From positions 1 through 64,000 of the forward strand of contig JABANN010000008.1 in NCBI GenBank assembly GCA_013115125.1: a stretch of 64,000 nucleotides of DNA, in the 5' to 3' direction. The notes beneath the pieces are model-generated. The model was not told where the DNA came from and did no database searches. It was given only the letters and a program-made list of their open reading frames with translations. This document shows positions 47,883-59,484 of the stretch, piece after piece. The stretch comes from Perkinsus olseni. Its lineage: Eukaryota > Perkinsozoa > Perkinsida. Numbering within the stretch: position 1 is the stretch's first letter; each line of letters begins with the position of its first letter. The position numbers and the translations under genes were made by a program.

Positions 47883-48728
47883 TTACTTCTTGCCCTTCTT
47901 CTCGAGCTTCCTCATGTAGAAGGCAAGCTCCTCACCCTCAAGGATGTATCCGTCGGCACGGCCGGACTGACCGGGGCGGCTCGAGATGCAGGCCAAAAGA
48001 CGGCCAGCGGCGAACTGCTCCTCAACGGCGGGGTCCAAGTAGCGATCGGCACGGTGGGCCTTCAGCTTGGCAACGACGGAGTTGGACTTGCATGTCTCCT
48101 CAACAACCTCGGCACCCTTCTTGCTGAGCTCAATGCCGAAGTGCTGCTCGTACCACTGCTTGAAGGGAGCGGCATCAATCTGGACGATGGTGTTCTTGAC
48201 CAAAGTGTTGGTACGGACCAACTCGTTGTTGGAGGCGTTGTAGACGGTGTTTAAGATACGGGTCTTACGAGAGACACCCTCGGAACCCCAAGAGTAGTTA
48301 CCGGTATCCAAACGAAGGGCGCTGAGGAAAGACAACAAGAGCAATGAAGATGAGCCGACTACATTCACCATGGGAATAGTACCGGAACTTGAGGTTGCCA
48401 CCGCGGCATCTGACGACGCGGACACGCCTGTTGCCAAGCTTGGTCATGGCAGCGGGGCGGCCGAGCTCGAACTGACGCTTCTTCTGGTGGATGGCGCGAA
48501 CGCCTCCGGTAGCTCTGCAAACAGACAGGGATAAATAGCCACAGCATCAACCAGACCGTCCCCTAGGTTCGAAGTGAATAGTCAACGTCAGGCCTAGTCC
48601 GAACAGCAGCGACAGTCTGACGGCAGTGGGCGAGACTCACTATGACTACGGTTCTATTGCCAACATAAGGGAGATAGTAAACGATCGTATCACCTGTGCT
48701 TATGACGACTATCCCTGCTGATTCCCAT
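47883..48728 (-). CDS. RPS8: 40S ribosomal protein S8 (eS8)
   Basis: Cytosolic small-subunit ribosomal protein. Minus strand: ATG 48728, [11 protein letters not shown], a roughly 180-nt first intron, [44 protein letters not shown], a 65-nt intron, [131 protein letters not shown] and a stop at 47883-47885. Full length, about 205 residues. Codons are strongly biased (AAG, CGC/CGT, GGT/GGC), as expected for a ribosomal protein. A long first intron right after the start is common in ribosomal protein genes. Confidence 0.97.
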
Positions 48729-49169
48729 GGTCGGTGAGTGAAGCCGAGATGCAGACGGTGGACAATAGCTATTGGGAAACAAATCGATCACCTGGGCGCA
48801 CGCTATATATCGGACCATTTTCCTCCCACGATGACCGCTCGCGGGCTTGTCGATCGGCTTGGGCATTCGCTATAGCCATCATAGCGGCATGTCTGATGCC
48901 TCTGTTCGCAGTAGAGATCTCCACCTGTCGAGGAGATGTCGTTGGCTTGTTCGTGTTGCCGTTGTACGGGTAGTTAGGTATTCCGCCGGCATAACCCGTC
49001 GGGCTTCTCACAGCTCAAGTCTTATACACAACGGTTTTCCCCGAGATTGTAGTATCACTGAGTTGGCTTGTTCCATAGAAGGGGAGTGACCCATCTTCTT
49101 CACGACGTTGCAGTACGCTTGTCGGGGCGAGGCTGGTCTCCCTTGCCCCTTCGGTCAGTTGTTGCGACA
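48729..49169. promoter_or_regulatory. Divergent intergenic region between RPS8 and a coiled-coil gene
   Basis: 440 nt between two head-to-head start codons; presumably holds both promoters. A minus frame 48769-49011 (GYAGGIPNYPYNGNTNKPTT..) and overlapping plus frames are open, but none has support. No obvious promoter motif was recognised. Confidence 0.4.
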
Positions 49170-50221
49170 ATGGCCGCTGCCGTCGTCGGCGAGGAGGATA
49201 TCCTCAATGCATCAGTAGAGGGGCTAGATGCCACCGCCTTAGATGACTACATAGACGTCCTTGAACGCCATCAAATTGAATGCGAGAGGACCAGTCGATA
49301 CAGCGAGGCTGAGGCCACACGACAGCGCTTGAGGCAGTTAAGGGAAAACGAGCAGAACAGAGCAAGGGAGGTGGCACGCTCGATTCGCCTTTGCACAGTC
49401 AAGCAGTGAACGCCTTAGGAACTCCGCACTCAGCAACTGGCTGAGCGGCTCAGCGTAGAGGAGGCTCACATGAAGGAGCTGCAGGTGGGGAAACGGTGGA
49501 GGGCCTTGGGAGAGAGGTGGTTCTACTTAGGAGTTCAACGAGGTGTGGGACAGGAATATGACGGAGTTCGAGCAGCACTCGATGTCGCTACAGCAACAGT
49601 TGGCAGAGAGGCAGATGCAGGAGCATCTAGCGTGGGCTTGAGTTGACCTCGTGCCAGTCGGACCGCTCTGTGGGCAGTTACACGGATAAATTAAATGGCG
49701 AGACGCAGCCCAGGACTCCGCGTTGGAGCAAACAGCTTTTGAACCTCAGAAGAATAGAGGTGCAGTAGCTACGTGTCGGGGGATGATTACGGTGAGTCTT
49801 TAGGAAACTCTAGCCAAACAGAGGCAATACGCGGACGCGGCACGATCGAAGGCACAAGCGGACTTACTCGAGGTGAAGGAGACCGAGGTTTGGAAGAAAA
49901 GGAGAGACAAGAAAATGAAGGGTGGGGGTCCCCCACTGGGGGAGTAGGGGAAAAGCTAGTGCTGGGACCTGGAGGTGCTCATAGGTCTGCTGGATCAGTA
50001 CGCGCACAAACAACAGCTGGAAATGGCTGGACTGTTGAAGAGGATTCAGTCTGGCAGGGAGGTTAGCGAATTTAGTGGCGCGCGACGGGACATGGTGGCT
50101 GTTGTAGGAGCAGAAGTCGGCCAGACGTACTGAGCTCGAACGCCTTCTGCAGCGGTACCACAATGTGAAGACTCAGCTGGAAAAACAACAGCATCTCATA
50201 CGGTTGAGGGCGGAGAAGTAA
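49170..50221 (+). CDS. Conserved-looking coiled-coil protein
   Basis: ATG 49170 gives MAAAVVGEEDILNASVEGLD, ATALDDYIDVLERHQIECER, TSRYSEAEATRQRLRQLREN, EQNRARE-ELRTQQLAERLS, VEEAHMKELQ-EFNEVWDRN, MTEFEQHSMSLQQQLAERQM. A less certain middle exon leads to ETLAKQRQYADAARSKAQAD, LLEVKETEVWKKRRDKKMK, VLIGLLDQYAHKQQLEMAGL, LKRIQSGRE-EQKSARRTEL and ERLLQRYHNVKTQLEKQQHL, TAA 50219-50221. About 290 residues, almost all helical coiled coil. The pattern of LxxYxxxLexrRxEcexxgxYxEAexa resembles widely conserved flagellar-compartment proteins, but I cannot name the family. At least five short introns in phase. Confidence 0.6.
50062..50107 (+). other. Coiled-coil gene intron with the A-box-like core
   Basis: 46-nt intron GTTAGCG...TTGTAG joining IQSGRE to EQKSARR. 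Contains AATTTAGTGGCGCGCGACGG, a slightly diverged copy of the core in BMS1, phosphodiesterase and METAP2 introns. Confidence 0.6.
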
Positions 50222-50503
50222 ACCTTTGAGGGGTGGCGTAAGTCGTCATGACGCCCCTTTAGGTACCCTACAGCGTCGAGTATTGCAGCATTTAGAAGTG
50301 AGGGATGCGGTAACGTGTGGAAGGAAGGGCCGGTGTGTCAGGTTCGGTGATGTCTCGCGAAGGGGGTTCCCACTCTTCTTTGAACAGCAGTCGAGGGAAG
50401 GGCCCAGCATCCTACGGCAGGCTGCCCTCTCCGAACATAACCAGCGTCGATACACGGCCCAATCTGACCAGTCCACTGAGTGCTAGTAGGAGTAGCTGAT
50501 AGC

Positions 50504-52402
50504 ATGTACAATGATGAAGATGTGGCAACCACAATGAAGCCTTCGAGTATCGGTCAGACTGTGGAGTTGGTCAATTCGCTACGCGCCGGCCTCTCCCCAG
50601 CAGAATGTCGTCACTGATGCCGACTGTCCATGCCCCATCCGTATGTGAGTGAAGAGAGCCACCATCTCGAGCCGCTTCGAAGGAGTCCGAGGAGGTGCTA
50701 GGGTGCCAGTTGCGGTGGCTCTGTGACCCTGGGTGCCTCAGGTCCCCTTCATTCCGCGGACGGTCGGGTCGGTCAGACAGTCAGAGTGTCTCTCCTGCAC
50801 GGAAGGGAGCTCTCGGTAGACTCCTGCAGCCAACGCCCTCTAGACGCTCCTGCCTACCTTAGGGACATCGCGGTCGAACCCGAGCTCGCTGATGGCCGAA
50901 TTCGGTCAGTACTGTAGCGGTGGCCATGTGTATGGGTCACAACCCTCCGCCGGCAGCCCCGTCGGCTACAGTCTACTGCAGCTGCTGGCACAAGGCTCAG
51001 AAGGAGACGTAGGCCCCCATGTGCCGAGCCGCGGCATCACCTTCGAGTGCAGGTTTACCAGGCAGTCTCGCGGAAAGACACATCCCAGGGCCTCTGTATC
51101 AAGATCGTCAAGTTGCGGTCCGCCGCAGTACGTCGGCACGCCCGTCAGGAGGTGAGATGGGAGGGGGCGAAGGCATTCTTCGATGATCTACTTCTGAGCA
51201 GCTCGCCGTGCTCTTCGGACTGATGAAGCGACAGGAGGAGGGCCGGGGGGCTGATTCACCCAGCTCGCTTGGCCACTTGGTACCAATCAGTATTACTAAC
51301 TCCGACACTCTCGAGGCCTACCCTCCCAGGTCCAGGCCTTCGATTGGTTCCTCTCGCCGTCACAGCAGGAGTTGGGGATAGTCATGGAAAGGTAATAGCT
51401 GTGCTACTTCGGCATGCATTGCCCCAGCGTAGGTGCGACTTTTGCCTCGATGACTTCATCTGTGTGCTCAACGCGACCTCGGAGCGTCTCAGCAGAGACC
51501 AGGGCTTGCGCAACAGCCTCGCCAACTCAGTAGAGGGTGGGATGAACGTAGTAGACTTCGCTAGGATGGTCGGGCTGGGCGACTCGGGTGTCTCGTAGGC
51601 CCAGCAGTGGAGAGTGAGGCTGCACCCGAAGGAGATGCTGCGTATCTTCTCGCATGCCTGCCTGGCCTTGGAGTATCTTCACAGCAACATGGTGGTGAGT
51701 CGCCCCGCCGTCCGCAGCTGGCTGTCCCTACGGGAACTGACAGGTCCACTGTGATGTGAAGCTGGACAACCTGGTGTACCATTCAGCCAGTCGGTCGTGG
51801 AAGCTCTGCGACTTCGGCTCTAGTCGTACCATTCCCGAAGGCTGGGAGGGGATAAAATCATCAGGTAGCCCCCTCCAGTCTCCCATGTCATCAACGCTTC
51901 ACCTCAGATCGTCTAGTCGGCACTCTCTGGACTGCAGCTCCCGAGGTTATAAGATACGGGTGAGCGACCAAGGATTCATCAACGCCATACCCCCGCTTGT
52001 TACAGTTACATCTCCCCGGCCTGTGATGTGTGGTCGTTGGGGTGTGTCCTGTGGGAATGTGGCTACTTGGAACGCCCTTTCAACTCCAGGGTCCTCTTAG
52101 CCTACCAAAACAAGTCCATAAACGTACTGGAAGGGCCCATCCGGCGGCCGGGAGGTCCATCCTGGATCCACAGCAAGCAGCTGTTGTTGCTCTTGAGGGA
52201 GGGAATGCTAGTGCAAGACCCGGAGCTGAGAGCCGATTGCGCACGCCTACTGTCGACTGAATTCCTCCCTACCAAACTTTCGAAGGGTTTCCTCACTGTT
52301 ACTGCCGATGATTTCGCCTCCGTATGGTATGTCGATCGGAGTATTTTTACCAACACAGTCGTACTACGGCTGGTAGAGCGCTTACGCTCAACGACAGAGT
52401 GA
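50504..52402 (+). CDS. Protein kinase, non-RD (HCD catalytic loop)
   Basis: Ser/Thr-type kinase. ATG 50504 gives MYNDEDVATTMKPSSIGQTV; later exons carry VYQAVSRKDTSQGLCIKIVK (ATP-binding Lys), MLRIFSHACLALEYLHSNMV, HCDVKLDNLVYHSASRSWKL-CDFGSSRTIPE (catalytic loop and DFG), GTLWTAAPEVIRYG (activation segment), YISPACDVWSLGCVLWECGY and PELRADCARLLSTEFLP; stop at 52400-52402. The catalytic loop is HCD instead of HRD, so activation-loop regulation is probably absent. KLCDFGS recalls the NAK (AAK1/GAK) group, though the rest does not clearly match. The exons between 50.62 and 51.04 kb (Gly/Pro/Ser-rich) are not resolved. About eight introns of 40-70 nt. Confidence 0.75.
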
Positions 52403-52614
52403 AACGAGCGTATATTGCCTCAAGTCCTGCATGTACCCCTCAAGATGTACTCACAGTATGCACATTGACTTGAGTTGGCATCAGTCGTTACGGAAAGTGA
52501 GGCTCCTCCTCCAACAACACTACAGGGGCCTTGGTGCTTTATCCTAGTAATTGACAAAGGAGTGGCACTGAACACAACCACAGGCAAACAGCACCCTCCT
52601 TCGAGAGGAATGAT

Positions 52615-52690
52615 GTACGTAAATGTTGTAGTTGTAGTAGCAATTAACCAAATCATCAGCAGTACGCGGGTTCGATCCCCGGTGAGAGTA
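52615..52690 (+). other. tRNA-like sequence with exact B-box
   Basis: An exact B-box GGTTCGATCCC with T-arm GCGGG/CCCGG follows an A-box-like TAGTTGTAGTAGC about 40 nt upstream. The rest does not fold as a tRNA. It lies in the convergent intergenic gap between the kinase and V-ATPase genes. Confidence 0.5.
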
Positions 52691-52824
52691 ATTATTAATA
52701 TCAATCTGTCATCATAGCCAATCGCAAAGAGGGTGTCTTTAATCATCACGGTGCGCACGAAGATTCTTCTTAAATTTGCCTGGTCATCAATTATGCATGG
52801 AAAGGGGAGGCCTCCGCAGCTCGG

Positions 52825-55800
52825 TCAAGTGTGCTGAGTCGCTTGCTCGAGGACCTGCCCAACAGTGTCAAGCTTCCATCCCGTTGGCCGTCGATGCCCA
52901 CTCACGCTCTCGTGAGAATAGGGCTCAAACTTATGACCGTCACCACGGAAAAACTTCGACTGGAACTCCACCCAGTGTAACCTGAAAACAGTGGCGGAGC
53001 GAAGCAAAAAAATTACGGAAGTACCTCAAAACGTGGAGGAAACACTCGAGGACGTCCATGCCCATGAGAACCGCTAGCGTGATACCAAAAAGGATGGCAA
53101 AGGAGATGTAAATGCCCACAGCGTTCAGTATATACGGGCCGCTAGACATAGCGTGGAACACCTGTCAAGGGGCATACAGTAGGCTGAGGCGGGGGAGGAG
53201 TGGTAGGATGGTACCGTCATTTCCAAGAAGACCAGACTGAGCTGCTGATGAGCTAATGACAGGGCCCACAAACGAAGGTAGGAGGCTGTGTGTGATACCG
53301 TGCCGAGGACGAACTGAAAGGGGGGATATCGAGCCCCGTGAGTGATGGGAGGACTACCTCTATGGTCTCGATAACTTGGTGTATGACGACGTCGGCAAAG
53401 TCGAAGCCTTCCTCTTCAACAGCTTCGGTCTTGCTACGGTTCGCCGGCCCAGCTGATGACGACGAGGAGGATGAACCACCCTCAACCTGCAAAGGATTGC
53501 GGTGCTAAGGAGGAGGAGCGCTCGAAGACTGACCATTTCCACAGCATCTGTCCGATGGTCCATCAGCCCAAGTCCGGCCTCGTCACTCCGTCGCGCTGCA
53601 TGGGCTCGCTGCCGCTGCATGAACTGTTCACTGAGAAGATTGGGCGTTTGCGAAGACAGAATAAAATAACGCTCTCGGCCACCCTACTCAGATTGCCGGT
53701 GCTTCCACCAAAGGATGAGAGGCTTCGGTATCAGCATTATTGGCACGCTCACTACTGCCAATAGGATCAGCAACGACTGCCACCACCCCTGGTCTGACGA
53801 AGGGGCAATCACACTCGCCCAACAGACCGAATACTGCCTACTGGGGTAGAGGGCTTGGCCCGGCCTAACACCTTGGCCTAGTGCCATCGCTATGAGGGTA
53901 TTGATGAGGCCCGGGGCTGGATTGAAGGTGATGTCGTGGGTCCATTTATACCTGGCAGGCCGTAGTAGCGCGGAGAGAGTAGTGGAGATAGTACAGAATC
54001 ATCCAGTCCATGTAACCAAAGAAGCTCAGCAGAAATACCAACTGAAAGAGAACAGGAATACCGCTGCTGATCACAGCTGGGAGCTTCCGATAAGGAAGAC
54101 GGGGGAGCTCCCTTACCTGCGGTATGCACTCAAAGAAGAAGTCCACGGCACTACGGTCATAGATGGCGTTGGAGAACTTGAGAAAAATACCCAACAGCAT
54201 TTGGACAACGCCTGTTAAGGGACCCCGGACTTGGCAAAGTGCGAATGAGTGAAAGCTACTCACCAAAGAGCACGGATGTCTTCATCTTCATCGAGTTGAC
54301 GTACACCAACTCGTTGGTAGCGCCATGCCAGACTGGATCCAATCCGAAGGGATATGGCCCAGTGTACGGGTACGAGCCTGCGAACGACGAAAGATGGCAG
54401 CAGCTGCCCCCCCGACTATTGTGATCGCTTTTACCTTGCTGATTCCCCGTATTGGTGACATCGTATAGCGGACGGCAAGTGATACCAGAACAGTCCCAAC
54501 TGGACAAAGTACTAGTAAGCAACACGCCAGGGAATGCGCAGGGTGTATTACCGACTGCCGAAGAGGTTGAGTCCAACAGCGAAGAAGTCGTTATACATCA
54601 GACCTGAGGAGGAAAGGCATCGCTGCAGAGGCTCTGAGGAGGACTTCTACCGGCGAAAATGGCGAAGAAGCCCATGGCTGTGACCATGAACCGCATCTTC
54701 CGCAATGAAGCTAGGGTATGGTCCAATTGTGGCCCCTGAGGAGGATGGTGATCTCAGAAGGCGGTGAAGGAGTGGTACTACTTGAATTATAGCCCAGGTT
54801 CCTAGTAGGAAGAGCATGGCACCGTGGCCGACGTCACCAAACATGACCCCGAAGAGAAAGGGGAAGGTGACCACTGTGAAGAGTGCAGGGTTAGCCTCCT
54901 TATACCGTGGAACGCCGTATCTAAGGTTGAAGCAGGGATGTTGCGAGGACGAAAGATACTACTGGGCTATTACGTGTCCACCAGATCTTGTGCCACTTGT
55001 GTGACCTCATTAGTCTTCATATAGGTAGGATGGCCTCTGCCATGACCACCAGCCGCCTCATGGTCCTCCCCAGCAGGGGAATACAGCTGGTCATGGTCCG
55101 TCAGTAGCATCGCCCCCACCTGCACCACCGTCAACCCAGAACCCTCCCCTATGCACCATTACTACCATATTAGTAGAACTCATCCTGACCAGTGTATGGC
55201 GGATGTCATCCTCTTCCTCTGCTGGGTACCAGCAGTCGCATCTCAGTGTCACATCCCCTTCAAACATGTTCAGCAAGGTGTAAATCCCCTTCTCCTGCAA
55301 GCCACAATATTACAACTCAGGCACACCTAGGCCAGTCGGAGGCGCTCACCTTAGCCAAAAATAAGGACCAATCCTCGATCAGAGAGTTTCCACCTAGATG
55401 CACCGGTTCCACTAACTGCTCTATCTCCTCCTGACGAACAGCAGCTGCCCTGATTGCTACCGCCGAGGTCTTCTTACCCCTATGAATCTCCGGTAGGCGT
55501 CCAAGGCCTGCAGTTTGTCTATAAGCAGTTCGTCCAGGACCTTAGAAGTCGGATAAAGCGACGATGATGACGTAACGGAGAGCTACCCTCATCCGGGAGG
55601 TAGCCTCAGCCTCGCTGTTAGGCCAGGGGTGTATACGAGCGCCGAATGCCGTACAAATTCTGCGGATTTTCTGAGCCATACTTCCAGTGGTTGAAGAGTA
55701 ACCCTGAGAAGGTGGTTTGTTCACAAAAGGCACGCTTCAACCTAAGATACGCTCACCTGGAAGTAGACGACGAAAACGCTGTAGTATTCGTTCTCGCCCG

Positions 55801-56884
55801 TTTTTGCATCCCGAAGTGCTTCCGGCATTTGAACGAAGTCGGTGAACCTGATCCGATCACCTCGGAATCTTCTACGTGCGCAAAGATATCCTCCCTACGT
55901 GTTGCCGAATGTTGCTCGGAACAAGACTCTCGCAAACCTGGCTTGGTCCGACTGACACAGACACCAATCAGCTGCGTCAAGGGCGGACCGCTCCTACCTG
56001 CAGGAGGACCCCCGCAATGCAGGTGACACCGGCCGTGGATCGGGAAGATCTGCCACCGTAGCCGCCAGTGAGAGCCTCCCCCTCCTCTATCAAAGAAGCC
56101 TGAGGGATGTACTTTCAACCTAGTGCTACGCGGATGGCCCACCTACCTCGTGAGGACTCATCAAGGCAGTCGAGGACAAATCTGAGAAGGACAGAGTGAT
56201 GGTGACGAGAGCGTAGTTATTGAACTGACCATCCCCTGTGGTGCCGAGGTACACCTGAGAGGTGCTCGCAGCGAAACACACGTATTTCTCCTCCAACGCT
56301 GCGTTCCGCGATGATATGAGCTCTCTGAGAGGGGCGGGCTGTAGCTCAGTATCAATCGACAGGCTCTTACGCGTTGTTCTCCTGGAACTTGACAAAGCGT
56401 TGGTATAGCCTCTTGAGGTCGGCCTCTAGTGTGTCCAACCGGTAGTTCTGAGCATCACCACAATACCTCACCCCCTCCAACCCTACTACGACTACATAAG
56501 CAGTGTCCATCAGGAAGGTATCTATATGCCCTTTCCGTATCCTAGTGTGAGGCGCGGCCTCCTCTATCTCGGCCTCTAGGAACCGTATTATCCTCTCGAG
56601 CTCCTCGATCCTGCCATAACCTCCTCTGCGGCCTCTCTCGCCTGGCTGATGCTACTACTACTACCTCTGAACGTACTTCCTGTAGTTCCGATTCATACTA
56701 GCACAGTTCATGTCCTCGAATTCTATCCGGGTCTGAGAGAGGCAGTACTGCAAGGACGAGGAAGGAGAAGCATTGGTGTTGTTGATCTCACGGAGTATCC
56801 TATGACGTCTATGAACTGCCTGGCCCTGTCGGTGGGAAGGACCAGAGTCCCATGTTTCATGGTCTCACTGCGCAGGAGGCCCAT
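52825..56884 (-). CDS. V-type proton ATPase subunit a (V0)
   Basis: Membrane subunit that forms the proton half-channels of the vacuolar ATPase. Minus strand: ATG 56884, [29 protein letters not shown], then [15 protein letters not shown], a long cytosolic part, [16 protein letters not shown] and [15 protein letters not shown] segments, [20 protein letters not shown] (first helices), [51 protein letters not shown] (signature with the essential Arg), [40 protein letters not shown] and [20 protein letters not shown]; stop 52825-52827. About 15 introns; the last (52982-53024) joins HVLR to LHWVEFQ in phase and carries the GCTTCGCTCCGCC core. Full length for the family (about 820-850 residues expected). 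Confidence 0.92.
52982..53024 (-). other. Last intron of V-ATPase subunit a with the GCTTCGCTCCGCC core
   Basis: 43-nt intron GTACTTCCG...TTTTCAG. On the plus strand it contains TGGCGGAGCGAAGCAAAAA, 19 nt identical to the SRPK intron at 43523-43640. Confidence 0.7.
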
Positions 56885-57046
56885 AGACGAGGTTAGGATA
56901 ATAACCACTACTGAGGAGACTGTCGTCCAAGTCTAGAGAAACCGGGGTTAGCCAGGGAGCGGACCGGAAGGTAGCGGTGTGACTATGGGGTATACGACCA
57001 TGGCAGTTCCAAGATGCGTTGGCCATTTCCTGACGCTAAAAATGAC

Positions 57047-57108
57047 GTGTGCCGGGTTCGAACCTGGGACTTTTCCCACCCCCCTTGGATCGGTCACGAA
57101 TCGATCAG
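57047..57108 (-). other. Antisense tRNA-like sequence with GT/AG ends upstream of METAP2
   Basis: GTGTGCCGGGTTCGAACCTG...ATCGATCAG, 62 nt, has donor- and acceptor-like ends and an exact antisense B-box (GGTTCGAACCC) with variable loop. It aligns in layout with the intron at 37151-37204. It lies in the 343-nt head-to-head gap between V-ATPase subunit a and METAP2, so it could be a 5'-UTR intron of METAP2 or simply an intergenic copy. Confidence 0.5.
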
Positions 57109-57227
57109 CTTCCCTTGTCACTCTGCATTCAAGTGGCATATGCTCACAAGGAAAAGCTTAGCAGTGATGACGCATCGAGCAAAGTGTGGGGGCACTGACG
57201 TGGTCAGTTGATTCATCCTACCAGAAC

Positions 57228-59326
<2,099 letters not shown>

Positions 59327-59484
59327 AGGGTACATTGCCTGAGGACACTGATGACTGTCGTTTCAATCATCATTGACTGTGTTGGGCTGTGATGGTAGTA
59401 TAAATGAGATTATGCTGGGTGTTGTCGAGATGAGAATTGGGGGATGTATGGTATGGAAGGGTTTTATTTTCAATTGGTATCATC

